NCBI GenBank assembly: GCA_025529335.1 | Contig: JAMYHX010000097.1 | Span: 43,024 to 107,023 of the forward strand | Reading direction: 5' to 3' | Length of the DNA stretch: 64,000 nucleotides | Origin: Rhizopus sp. PT2906 | Lineage: Eukaryota > Mucoromycota > Mucoromycetes > Mucorales > Rhizopodaceae | Shown: in pieces, positions 1-10,954 of the stretch | Layout: every line of letters begins with the position of its first letter | How positions within the stretch are numbered: position 1 is the stretch's first letter | The notes under the pieces: generated by a model | What the model was told of the DNA's origin: nothing | What the model saw: only the letters and a program-made list of their open reading frames with translations | The model's database searches: none | Position numbers and translations under genes: made by a program

Positions 1-453
1 ATATCTATCTATGTTGACATTGGCTTAAAAAAGTTTCAGGTACGAAAAGAAGTAAAGAAAAAGATGTGTCAATGTTTATTGTATAACAAACCAAAGTAAT
101 AGGAAGAACAAAAGAAGCATATTATTTTAGTGGGCAAAGGACAACACGTGAACAAGACAGTAACTGTTGTTGAAATGATCAAAAGAAAGATGCAAGGAAC
201 ACTACATCAGTATACACAGTTAGGTAGTGTATCTGTTACAGAACAATGGGATTCTAAAGAAGACAAAGAACTTGACAGGTAATTGAATAGAATCAAACCT
301 GTGTATCTCACATTCACTCACTCTATATATTTTAGTATTCAAGTGAAAAAGAAAATACCAGTCATTATCATTCACTTGTCTATAGATGAAATGCCAGAAT
401 TAAATGAAACATCCGGTTATCAAGCACCAACTGGTCCTGATATATATGAATAA
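1..453 (+). CDS. Alba-domain RNA-binding protein, Rpp25/Pop6-like (3' part of gene)
   Basis: The gene is cut by the left window edge. Exons read 1-39, 103-278 and 336-453, with GT-AG introns at 40-102 and 279-335 and phases that agree. The middle exon carries an Alba signature: a strand (IILVGKG), then QHVNKTVTVVEMIKRK and a short LHQYTQLGSV segment. This pattern is typical of the Rpp25/Rpp20/Pop6 branch of the Alba superfamily, which binds RNase P and RNase MRP RNA. The tail is short and acidic and ends at TAA 451-453. The family call rests on the GKG..NK..E..KRK pattern. I cannot separate an RNase P/MRP subunit from another Alba-like protein, and the first exon is only inferred from its open frame and donor site. 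Confidence 0.6.
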
Positions 454-1216
454 ACATCCCCCCTCCCTTTTCTTTGTACATAATACTTTAAGCACACGCG
501 TGATCTGTATGTTATGCATTATACATTTACCTCTTATTGTTTTTATTTTTAATGGATGACCTTGTCATATTCATAAACCATAAACCACTAAAGAGAAAGA
601 CAGCATTATTAGACTTTATTGCCAGGTATACATTTGTGTTACTTTTATTATCATGGGTCGTGTCTTCATTAAAATGTGTCATATGACGCAGTAGAACCAA
701 GTTTTGTATGACACCATGAATCGTATTTAAAATATGGCTAAAAAATAAAATAAGCTTGAATAATCGGCATTGTCTTTATCTGATAAAGACAGCTCATCTA
801 CTTACTGCAATGATTCTGTTTGTGGGGTATTCCCATTTAATAAAGCCTGTGTGTATCAACCCAAAAATGGCAATGGATTATAGCATCTATTTGCACATCT
901 CTTCTGCTGTAATACCATTAATAAGCTTTATTCATGTAGGTGCTTAAGGAAGGTACATTTTGAATCATCTTATGATTGCAAGCACTTAATGCAAGACATC
1001 ATCTTACTTGTCTAACCTTGACCGCGATTGACCGAAGAAAGGGTATTATCATGACAGCTCAGGACACAACTTACTAATATAGATTCTTGATTGACCAATA
1101 AGAGCTTTGTTGATTTCATAATATAAAATTCATGTGCAAATTTTTATAATAAAAAAGTACAGCTCATTGACACCTTTTTTATCTTTCTTTCCGTTCATTC
1201 TCATAAACAAGAAGAA
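454..1216. other. Intergenic, nothing recognised
   Basis: About 760 bases lie between the Alba gene and the b5-dehydrogenase. A 63-codon open frame at 756-947 has no recognisable motif and no splice context. The last 80 bases before the ATG at 1217 are AT- and T-rich and probably hold the promoter and leader. Confidence 0.4.
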
Positions 1217-3051
1217 ATGAAAACATTCACAGTAGAGGAAGTCGCTAAACATAACAAGGCCGATGACATTTGGATCATTATTGATGGAAAAGTATTTGAT
1301 TTGACAAAGTTTATCAATGATCATCCTGGTGGAAAGAAGGTATTGCTGAAGAAAGCAGGCAAAGATGCGTCAAAGGAATTCAAGACATTTCATAACGAAG
1401 CTATCATGCAACGTCTTGGTCTTCCAATGCAAATAGGTGTCATTGGCACTGCAGAGACAGCTAAACCTGAAGCAACCGCTCCTGCTGCTGTGGAACCTCA
1501 ACCTGCCCCTGTCACAACAAATGTCACTAAGACAACAGACATCCGTCAACTTGTCAGTAATGATCAAGCCCGATTTGGTGAAGGTATCCCTTATGGTGAC
1601 CCAACCTGGTACCAAGATTGGAATAGGTAAAACATCTCTATTTATGCAATTCTTAAAAATACTCAGCTTCCTCTTTGTTTTTTTTTTTTCTTTAGCCCAT
1701 ACTACAAGGATTCTCATATCAAGCTTCGAAAGGAAATCCGTGCTTTTGTTGACAAAGAAATCATGCCTTATTGTCACGAATGGAGTGAGGCCAAGGCAGT
1801 TCCCCATGCAGTCGTGAAGCGTGCTGCCGAACTGGGTATCTTGAATATTGCATCGGGTGCTTCTAAGAAGCCTGGAAACGCAAAGTACATGAAATACCCT
1901 CTTCCTGCCGGCCTCACAATTGAAGAATTCGACATCTTTCATGAATTTGTATGTATTGATGAAATTGCTCGTTGCGGCTCAGGCGGCTTCATTTGGGCTC
2001 TTATGGGTGGTTTGGGCATTGGCTTACCTCCAGTTCTCAACTTTGGCTCTGAAGAATTAAAGGCAAAGGTAGTCCCTGGATGTCTTTCTGGTGAAAAGTT
2101 TATTGCTTTGGCCGTGACTGAGCCTTCAGCTGGATCCGACGTTGCCAACCTTAAGACAACGGCTAAAGATATGGGTGATCACTATCTCTTGAACGGTGAA
2201 AAGAAATGGATCACACAAGGTGGATATGCTGATTATTACACCGTTGCTTGCCGTACTGGTGGTCCTGGCATGGGCGGTGTCTCACTACTCTTGGTTGAAC
2301 GAACAATGCCTGGCGTTAATGCTAGATTCATGGACTGCCAAGGCATGTGGGGATCAGGCACTTCCTATATTACTTTTGAAGATGTACGTAATACGTTTGC
2401 AGTAGAGGTTAAGCAGCATCTAATGACTGTTATTCATAGGTTAAAGTTCCCAAGAGCCATATTATCGGCAAGGTGAACCATGGATTCAGATATATCATGC
2501 ACAACTTTAATCATGAACGTTTGGGCATTGTCATGCAAGCCAACCGTCTTGCTCGTGTCTGTATTGAAGAAGCACTCAAGGTATATATATTAAACTTTTT
2601 CCAGGAATAGTTTTCAATTCGACTAAAACTAAATGAATCTTAGTACTCCTTAAAACGTAAAACATTCGGTCAACGCTTAATCGAACATGCCGTTATCCGT
2701 AATAAGCTTGGTCACATGATTCGTCAATGTGAAGCAACACACGCTTGGTTAGAAAGTGTTCTTTACCAAGTCCAGACCTTGCCTGAAAATGTTACCCCTA
2801 ATCTTTTGGCTGGACCTATCGCTTTACTTAAGGCTCAGAGTACACAGACCTTTGAATTCTGTGCCCGTGAAGCTTCTCAGATCTTTGGTGGTTTGGCATA
2901 CACTCGGGGAGGTCAAGGTGAAAAGATTGAAAGATTATACCGTGAAGTGCGTGCGTATGCTATTCCTGGTGGTTCCGAAGAGATCATGTTAGATTTAGGT
3001 GTTAGACAGGCCTTAAGTAAGGCCATAGCTGCTTCAAAGCCCAAGTTATAA
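1217..3051 (+). CDS. Cytochrome b5-acyl-CoA dehydrogenase fusion
   Basis: Four exons (1217-1626, 1696-2383, 2440-2580, 2644-3051) encode about 548 residues. Residues 1-75 form a cytochrome b5 heme-binding domain with the axial-ligand motif HPGG (about residue 36) and a second His in FHNEA. A Pro/Ala/Thr-rich linker of about 40 residues follows, then a full acyl-CoA dehydrogenase: N-terminal helices, the FAD/substrate middle domain (AVTEPSAGSD, NGEKKWITQG), and a C-terminal domain with KTFGQRL and GGLAYTRGGQGEKIERLYREVR. Acyl-CoA dehydrogenases oxidise acyl-CoA and pass electrons to a carrier; fusion to b5 suggests electrons may go to heme. No mitochondrial presequence is visible, and the start already lies inside the b5 fold. 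Substrate chain length cannot be told from sequence. Confidence 0.9.
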
Positions 3052-3332
3052 TAAAGATACATATGCGCTTAACTTATTACATTTATTTATAAAGTAACAA
3101 ACAAGTCTCTTATGAAGCAAATCATAGACAATAAACCATTTTATCTTTTTTTGTATTTACAATGATTATTGATCTGTATTTGTGTGTTCTTTTTCACTGG
3201 AAATACTTAACATTTTCTATAGGTTGGTTAAGATAGTGCATAGTCTTTTACGTGAAAGTTATGGAAATCACTTAACTATTTACATAATCATCACAATATC
3301 ATATTGTACAACACACAAAGATTTTTTATTAC

Positions 3333-3360
3333 TGCCAAGGCAAAGCTTATGCCCTTGGCA
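3333..3360. repeat. Inverted repeat in a convergent 3' region
   Basis: An 8-bp perfect stem (TGCCAAGG / CCTTGGCA) encloses a 12-base loop, six bases outside the stop codon of the minus-strand senescence gene and 280 bases past the stop of the b5-dehydrogenase gene. It would form a hairpin in either 3' UTR and could mark 3'-end formation; this role is inferred. Confidence 0.4.
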
Positions 3361-3365
3361 CAGAT

Positions 3366-4623
3366 TTAGTGTTTTACTACAGCTTCTTCGTTGTGATCAA
3401 ATACAACCTCTCGTTCTTCTTGTCGTGCTTGATTAAGCCCAGACAGTCCTCCGAGGACCACTCTTCGAGAGATACCTTTTGCATCAAAGTAAACCAATAA
3501 GTCTGCCACATGAGATACAGTGCCTACTGTCTTCTCGGCAACATATCCCGCGTCGTCACCGTACTTCTTACGAACGATCTGAACGATTCCCTCACGAGAA
3601 GAGTCCAAGACGACGGAGGCAGCAGCAGCTACACCGCCTATAAGAGTAGCAGTGGCCTTTAAGGCTGACCAACCAAAGTGAGCATGAGCCGTTTTGGGCT
3701 CGATTGTGCGTAGACCAGACGCTGCCACATCGAGTGCTTTATTCATCACGTCAGAGGCTATACTTGTAACTGTATGTGTTGTGTTATAGACCATGTCGAC
3801 AATGTCTTTATCTTGTTCAGAAAGTTTAAAGCAAGTTGCATTAGGCTCGATTTTTTCTTCGATAAAACGGCTTCCACTATATTCAATCATCATTTATATA
3901 ATGTGTTTTTATGACTAATGTAATGGTTACCTGGAGATACTCTTTGCCAGTGTTTGACCTGTAAATAATAAAGCATTGGCAATCCAATCAGATCCAGTCA
4001 TGATCACATCTCCTGATTGATATAAAAACTTGACTTTTTCCTAACGGTCTCAATAAGATATTATGGTTTACCCCATTCCCTATATGATTTTATACCTGTG
4101 AATCTACATAAACAGGTACTTTCTCTTTTGATTCAATAAAATCCTCTTGTTCCAAGTCAATTGTCACATTATTCGTTACGACTTTAGTCACTTTACAAGA
4201 TACAGGATCCACTAATGCCAACGTATTCTTGATACTATGCCTGTTTTCATACTTTATGAAAAAGGTCAAGATATCTTGTAGTTCATCTAATTGATCTAAG
4301 TTGCTATCCATTTTATAAGAGTCTTATGCAGCTTATAATCATCTTACTTACCAACACTTTATTTTCCAAAGACCTCCTTCGACTAAGGGTATCATGATCT
4401 CATCTTCATTCAACCATGCTTTCGAGTTGGATGCTAATATAATCTTGTGTTTGTTATTAAATAAAAGCACAAGCAATTTTTGTAAAGAGTGTATCATTAT
4501 CTGCAATGTGCCTTGACCCAAATCCCCGTCATAGAGCGTTGACAGAGATATATTATCCATTTCATGGATCAATGTCAGTTGAGAAATATCAATATCTACT
4601 GGAGTTTTTGGTAAAATAGTCAT
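3366..4623 (-). CDS. Senescence/spartin-domain protein
   Basis: Four exons on the minus strand (4623-4352, 4303-4096, 4040-3931, 3876-3366) join in frame to give about 366 residues. The C-terminal 200 residues match the senescence domain shared by plant early-response-to-dehydration proteins and animal spartin. Visible features are TGSDWIANALLFTGQTLAKS, an Ala/Gly-rich helix (ATATLIGGVAAAASVVLDSS) and a KKYGDDAGYVAEKTVGTV segment. Spartin binds lipid droplets and late endosomal membranes, so a membrane or lipid role is plausible here but inferred. The N-terminal half has beta-rich text ending in VYVDSQ. The second-exon acceptor (ATAG at 4305-4304) was chosen because it alone keeps frame. The gene converges on the b5-dehydrogenase gene with a 314-base gap. 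Confidence 0.75.
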
Positions 4624-4700
4624 AGATAATAAAGTAAAGAAAAGAAAAGATAAAAAAATAAAAGGGTTTAGCTGTTCTTTTTTATTCTAAAAAAGGCAAT

Positions 4701-7700
4701 CTATACTTGGCACTGACATGAGCAATTGCTTACAGGACAAGTCGAATGCTTTTGAAACCACTCAAACATGTGAATAGCATGTCCACCATGTCTACATGTT
4801 TGACACCAGGTAAACCAGAGATCGAATCCTGCAGGGTCAACTATATAAATTATTAAGTAAAGCAGGCATCATTTTATATATAGTATCTTACTGTTATGTG
4901 TATCATTAGTCATAATAGTTTGTCTTAGCTGGTCCACAGGTGTACCCATATGTAAAAGACAAAGAGCACATCGAGGCAATGGTTTCCTACAGCTTGGACA
5001 GACCGTACTCTAGTGTATCGGTTAGAGCGAATGTCATCTAGGTATATGCATTACCTTTTGCTTACTACTGGCTCTTCCACCAGGATTACTTGTTTGCACA
5101 TTCATTCTCTTTCCTTCTCTATTTCTTGCATTTTGTATCACAAGACTGTGCCCCAAAGATTGTGCACAGTGGTTGCAGCGAACGTAAACTTGTGGTGGTG
5201 CAATTTCACTTGAATTCATGCGCTTCCCTCTCTGTATATCAAATGTTGCTCTTTCATGCCATAATTGCCATCGGTCCATGAGAGAACGATAACTAAAAGG
5301 ATATGAGTCATCAAGACGAAATGTTGTTTTCTCTTACTTTTCTACCCAATCTTCTACTCTATGGTCCTTGAACCGTTTGGGTACAATAAAACTCATGACA
5401 AGACTAGCTGTTTGGACATCACCATATTTATCAAGTGCTTTCTCTAATATATCAATTCCTTTCAATGTCAGTCCAGTGACGACAATTCCTTCTACATCGC
5501 CATTCTCAATAGCTTTATCTACGGTTCTATTCAAATAATCCGTCATCTGTATAAAACAAACACATGTTATTATTCACAACGTCTTTTTGCTCTTTTAACA
5601 AACCTGATCATCGTCCAATATCCTCAACGCAATAGCCATTCTTTCTCTTAAAGGTAGCCCAGGTTCATCCAATACCCGAAACCAGTCATCAGAGGCGATA
5701 TAAGCAAATATAGCTTTTAAATAGGGACGATCGACCATATCAGCACAAAGAGATTCACATATACTCTTCCAAGTGTCTGTCGTAGTTCCTGATTGATAAC
5801 TAGCCAGAATAGCAGACATCAATTTTTGCTGCTGATCTATGAGTCGTTTAATATCATGTACAATAAAAAGTGTGTTGTTTTTACCATCTTTGCCTCTTGA
5901 GCTATTTAATGCTTCGATAGCTCTATCCAATTTATCATGAAACAGTGCCAATGCAGCAGCCTTGTCATACTCTCCCTTTAGTTCAAGACTAGATCATATA
6001 TTAGATCTCTTTCTTTCTAAATATTCAACACACTTACGATCTCAGTTCAACCTCAAACTCATCATTATTAAGTGCTAATCCGCAAGCAATAAGTGCAATA
6101 TTTCGTTGTAAAACCCTAGCTGTCTCTACCATTGGCATATCACCACCACCAAACAAATCCTTGACACTTTGTGTGGAAGGCTCTCTGGATAATCTAGGCG
6201 ATGACAGACGAGGAGTGGCGACAGGTGATGACGACTTTTGACGGCTGTGAGATCCCATCCAGATACCATAAACACCATGAAAGCTATAGTCAATATTACC
6301 AACTTTTGATAGCTTTGGGGCAATTTGATCTGCAATCTTCATCCACGTCCAAAGCTCTCGTAACGAGCGATCATGTTTTATGATCTTTAGATTTTTTTCA
6401 CACTATGGTCATTTAGTATCTTTCTTTTTTAAGGTAATATATAGCTTACATCCATGGAATATCCCTCCAGTAACCGCTTTCTCATAATGACAGATATGTC
6501 TCTTTCCAGCTCTTCTGCTAATAGATAATTTGCACTTTGTTGAATTGATTGACTCATGTCGATGGGTTGATGCGTTCTAGACAAGGTTTAATATAAAAAG
6601 TAAAACAAGAGTAAGCCCTTTACCTGTTCTCCTTGTCTAAACTAAGCTGAGCCATTTTTTCATCCAAAATAGACGTAGGTTGACAGGTTAGTAATCCCTT
6701 TCTTCCTGCCATGATAACACCACCCGTCGGCTGCCAAGCCATTTGACTGGTTTCTTCTACCTTCACAGCCTCAAAACTACCATCTGTGTGAACACCGAGT
6801 AACTGTGGAGGCGTTCCTTTACCCATCTTGGGAATAAACGTGAACGATGCAAATGGTCTTGTACTGGATCTCGTCTTCCTACTCTTCCAAAGGACAGGTA
6901 TTCCCAAATCTTCATCACCTCGCTTTTGTTTGACAGACGTGTTATTTACAGCAGATTGTAATGAACACGTTTCCTGAATATCCCAGAGATGCATCTGTTG
7001 TGCATCTTTGCTCAAGGACGCTAAAAGGCCGCGTTGAGCAGGTGAAAAGACAATCTTGGATATGTTGTTCTTCGTTTCTGGATTGAGTGTCAATACGGCA
7101 TCAGTATGCTTACGGGTATCCCAAATCTTGATGACGCCTTCTTCTGTGTAAGAAGCGATACGATAAGGGTTGAAAGGGTCAATGGTCGTTCCATAGACAG
7201 CCTTTGTTGAGAACTGGAGAGAATTGGTGTCTGATCGAATATCGTACACTCGAAGATATTTATTAGCCATACCAGCGATCAAGATAGGAGCACTAGCATG
7301 TTCAGACCAAGCGCATGAAGAAATCACTTCAGATGAACCATATTGTCGAATAGGTCCTGCTTCCCTAGACCTATATACAAATTGTTAAATAATGATCAAC
7401 GCTGCCTATTATTGTTATATTACGTAGGTGCACTGACTGACAAGTCGTTATATCTTGATCTATCTATGGTAATAATACATCAGCTTTTTTTTTTTGGTTA
7501 GCAGTAAAACAAATGCCTAAATACCTTCATGAATATCTATAGATCGTGTCGATCTTGGAGCATCTCTGAATGTTGTTATTATCGGTGTCTGAGATCCTGT
7601 TGGTGTATAACTCTCCATGGATCGAGATATGTCCCAGACAAAAAGACATGGTTCATTTCTGACCTTATCAAGACCCACAGCTAACAGATGTGGATGAGTC

Positions 7701-8191
7701 TTTGAAAAAGAAACGACGTTACTGGTTCTAGACATCTTGACACCTAAAGAAGGATATTTGCTAGGAAGCATGCGTTGATTGATCACACTTTCCGAGCTAG
7801 GATACTCTGTCAGAGCATGTTCTTGCATACGTACAAGGAGGGTTCGACCCGTGGTTAGACCTACAGCGACAAGGTCTGGACAGTTGGGATCAGGAGACCA
7901 GTCAGCACACTAAAGTAAAATTTTAGTATTGACTTTAATGTTTTCTGTTTAAATACCATCATGAGTGTGATTTCTGGTATGGTTGAAATATAGCGAACTC
8001 TTCCTTGTGATTCATGTGTCTATAATGGTTTCTCTTCTTTTTCAGTTTGTGAATTATGCAAAAATATGAATATTTTCTTTTAAATGCTTTACTTCGGGTA
8101 TCCATTCATAAAGTTTAAGCTCTGTTCCTCCACATAGAAACTGGTTCTGTCCATGCGGTGACCAAATGAGTGATCTTGAAGCAATGACCAT
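4701..8191 (-). CDS. MIOS: MIOS/Sea4, GATOR2 (SEACAT) complex subunit
   Basis: Twelve exons run 8191-8093, 8019-7957, 7909-7525, 7463-7424, 7370-6624, 6576-6450, 6384-6038, 5988-5604, 5546-5338, 5292-5055, 5009-4892 and 4840-4701. They give about 965 residues (human MIOS is 875). The N-terminal half is a WD40 propeller that starts SLIWSPHGQNQFLCGG and includes VGLDKVRNEPCLFVWD and VIKIWDTRK. The middle is alpha-solenoid. The C-terminus is a RING-like zinc ribbon with CPSCRKPLPRCALCLLHMG and WFTWCQTCRHGGHA, a hallmark of MIOS. GATOR2 promotes amino-acid signalling to TORC1 at the vacuole. The ATG at 8191 is supported by the conserved MVIASRSLIWSPHGQ opening. The gene lies 73 bases head-to-head from ZW10. 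Exon 4 is only 40 nt. Confidence 0.9.
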
Positions 8192-8264
8192 GATTAAATA
8201 AAAGAAAGAAAAAAAAATTGAATTACAGCAACTGTCCTTTCTCTCTCTTCCTTTTTTCTAAATT
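8192..8264. promoter_or_regulatory. Short divergent promoter, MIOS and ZW10
   Basis: Only 73 bases separate the two opposing start codons. The stretch is A-rich on the MIOS side and C/T-rich (ctctctcttcc) on the ZW10 side. Both genes must draw on this short region or on sequence inside each other's 5' ends. No specific factor site is recognised. Confidence 0.5.
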
Positions 8265-10781
8265 ATGCCACCCATTCAACAGTTGCATGAGGCGTTCTTA
8301 TCACAACTTCTTTACAAAGAACAACCAATAGATAACATACTTGACACGTCTGTTGATAAGACCACACTGACTCAAGTTCTTTCTCACTTGGATGCAAAAT
8401 ACACTTCACTTCAAAGCGAGCTCTATCAGTACGTTCAACAGCATCTTGACCCGTTTTCGACTTCCCATCAAGCCGTACAAGATATTACAACTAAAAGTCG
8501 TGAGCTTTGTGCTTCTGTGGAACAAAGATATGATAGTATCTCTCAAACACACTCACAAGTGGAGTCGACACTTGATGAATACAGTCAAGCTCTTTACAAT
8601 GCTCAACTTGGCAAAAGCAAGGTCAACATCTTGGAGGATATTATTCAAATTTTGGAAATATTAGAGTCTGTGCAGGAGAATACACGACAATCTCAGTTTA
8701 TTAAGGCAGTAGAACAGCTACAGACCGTAAAGATGCCTACAAACTTACCCACTAGTACTGCCGATCTCATCAAACACAAAGTAAATCAAGCAAGCAACCA
8801 TATTGTCAATCAACTACATGAGACCCTACATTCCATAGTTCATTTTGAAGAAAGAACAGTCAAAGTTACAAAAGGAGATCTAGAGTGTGTACTCACCAGT
8901 TTCAACAAATTAGGACGATTGACTGAGGAGCTTATGAGCATAAAACGAATTGTATTCAAGCACATTATCGACCCTTATTTTGAATGTGGATGTCGGTGCA
9001 CAGTAGAGAGCAAACATACTGATGAGGAGGCTATTCTGACAATCAAAAAGTTGCCTTACGAGGAAGAAGAAGGCGCCAGCTATAGGATTGATCCAGTGAC
9101 TATGATTGATTGTATCAACAACATGCTGTCCTTTTTCTTTGAGCATCTATTCAATCACAAAAAGAATGAAATGACTCGACTCTTTGGACACCTGTTTCTC
9201 TCAGACCTTATGAACCTTATGTTGTCAAAAAGCGTCGTGCCTGCTGTACCATCTTCTCGACATCAACTTTCAAGCTTTGATCGTGTCATGGAATCCATTA
9301 TTTCGTTTGAGCAAACGTGTCAGCAGTGTGGATTTGATCTTTTAGAGAACCCACTGAGAACATTTGCTGAAAATATTGATAGACATTACGCCAAAAAGCG
9401 AAGAGAGGTCATTCTGAAAGAAGGGAGGAAAGTTATACTTCGAAAGCTATACGATGCAGAGCCAACTCAGATTGAGTTAGAAGATGGGCAGGTGCAGGAA
9501 TTTCAAATCACGCAATCTCCGCAACTATTATCTGTCTTAATTTCAGACACCTTGGCGGAAACACTTGAACTTGAGCAGCAACATCCTGTTTCAGCAACAC
9601 AACTTACTGAAGGAGTACAGGACCTGCTTGATCTATATCGCGCGATTATGCCGAGCTATCATCGACCCCAGTTCCTGTCTAATCCAGCCAGTGCACTTGT
9701 ATTCCGAAATGATTGCTTCTGGTTAGCTAATCAACTCAAATGGACAGCTCGACGATACCCAGCTATCAAGGATACCCTACATGAAGCGTTGAAGCGATTA
9801 GAAGAACTAGGTAAAGCCTGGCATGAACTTTGTATGATGCAATGTATGGACAAAATTCAGCGATGTCTTGACCGTTTTGATGGGTTTGTGGGGGGTGCGG
9901 AGGATACAAAAGTGCAGCAAGCGTGGGATCAGACGATGTCAGAGGTCATTCAACTTGCTCACTCATTTGCTGCCGCCATTCGACCTGTAGTTGACATACG
10001 CGTTTTTACAGACATTCTTGGTCGCGTCATCGACAGTCTGTTGAATCGACTGATTGGAGACATTGAAGACTTGACGGATATAGGAGCAGAAGAATCCCAC
10101 GTTATAGCACGTACATTAAATAGTATTGCCCAATTGGTTGGTGTATTTGACCATCCGAAGCATGGGGAGGCCACAGATTCTTATGTGAGCCAGCTGGTGC
10201 CTAACTGGCAAAAGTTTTGGTTGTTGAAGGATATCTTGGAAATGAGTATGCGAGAGATTATGGATGCCTTCCGACGTGGACAACTACATATGTTTGCCAA
10301 ATCAGAGCTTGAACACTTGTTATGCGCCTTGTTTGCTGATACAGAATTAAGGAGAACCAATATAGAGGAGATAAAATCTGGACAACCACCTGTGAACTTG
10401 TCTGGAATTGAAACCATTATGCACGCTGAACCAACAAAAGCACCAGTTCCAACGGTGACACCATCCGCGGCTGTATCAACAATTAATGCCCCGGCCCCGG
10501 TGCAAACCCTGATGAACAAACTGGCATATAGCCCTGATGATGACGAAGAGACAACAACAGGGTGGGATGATGACGATGATATAGAAATACCTGAAGTGGA
10601 CAATGATAAAGAAGGTTGGGATGATGATGATGAGCTTGAAATACCAGACATAGATGAGAATCTAGAGAAAAAGATGGATGAGAAAAAGGAAAAAAGTAAA
10701 CCAATAGAAGAAGACATTGATCTAACATTATCAGACAATGAAGGATGGGATGACGAAGATTTATTTAAAGACGAAAAATAA
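8265..10781 (+). CDS. ZW10: ZW10/Dsl1-family tethering protein with acidic Trp tail
   Basis: A single uninterrupted reading frame of 838 codons. The N-terminus is a long coiled-coil/helical region (LSHLDAKYTSLQSELYQYVQ, then LEEY-type heptads), followed by the ZW10 helical bundle. The C-terminal portion has family text LLKDILEMSMREIMDAF and ALFADTELRR. ZW10 is part of the NRZ/Dsl1 complex that tethers Golgi-derived COPI vesicles at the ER, and in animals also of the kinetochore RZZ complex. The last about 100 residues are low-complexity and acidic with three Trp motifs, GWDDDDDIEIP, GWDDDDELEIP and GWDDEDLF. Acidic tryptophan motifs of this kind bind COPI coat in yeast Dsl1; their role here is inferred. 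The gene has no introns, unlike nearly all its neighbours. Confidence 0.85.
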   Translation: MPPIQQLHEAFLSQLLYKEQPIDNILDTSVDKTTLTQVLSHLDAKYTSLQSELYQYVQQHLDPFSTSHQAVQDITTKSRELCASVEQRYDSISQTHSQVESTLDEYSQALYNAQLGKSKVNILEDIIQILEILESVQENTRQSQFIKAVEQLQTVKMPTNLPTSTADLIKHKVNQASNHIVNQLHETLHSIVHFEERTVKVTKGDLECVLTSFNKLGRLTEELMSIKRIVFKHIIDPYFECGCRCTVESKHTDEEAILTIKKLPYEEEEGASYRIDPVTMIDCINNMLSFFFEHLFNHKKNEMTRLFGHLFLSDLMNLMLSKSVVPAVPSSRHQLSSFDRVMESIISFEQTCQQCGFDLLENPLRTFAENIDRHYAKKRREVILKEGRKVILRKLYDAEPTQIELEDGQVQEFQITQSPQLLSVLISDTLAETLELEQQHPVSATQLTEGVQDLLDLYRAIMPSYHRPQFLSNPASALVFRNDCFWLANQLKWTARRYPAIKDTLHEALKRLEELGKAWHELCMMQCMDKIQRCLDRFDGFVGGAEDTKVQQAWDQTMSEVIQLAHSFAAAIRPVVDIRVFTDILGRVIDSLLNRLIGDIEDLTDIGAEESHVIARTLNSIAQLVGVFDHPKHGEATDSYVSQLVPNWQKFWLLKDILEMSMREIMDAFRRGQLHMFAKSELEHLLCALFADTELRRTNIEEIKSGQPPVNLSGIETIMHAEPTKAPVPTVTPSAAVSTINAPAPVQTLMNKLAYSPDDDEETTTGWDDDDDIEIPEVDNDKEGWDDDDELEIPDIDENLEKKMDEKKEKSKPIEEDIDLTLSDNEGWDDEDLFKDEK

Positions 10782-10954
10782 ACAATAGTATAGGATACAT
10801 AAAAGCTACATTCATACAGAAAAAAAAAGCATAATAATATACACAACTTAAGGGAATATAGTTAAAGAAAGAAGGGAGCATATATACACACACATATAAT
10901 AACAATTCATATAATCACAAGCATATACAATCCATCGACAGCATAATTTCATTA

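Noticed and set aside
1370..1942. 190-codon minus-strand frame
   Set aside because: It runs opposite conserved b5-dehydrogenase exons and crosses their intron; no motifs.
10181..10846. 221-codon minus-strand frame rich in Ser
   Set aside because: It is the complement of the acidic GAT/GAA-rich ZW10 tail, a composition artefact.
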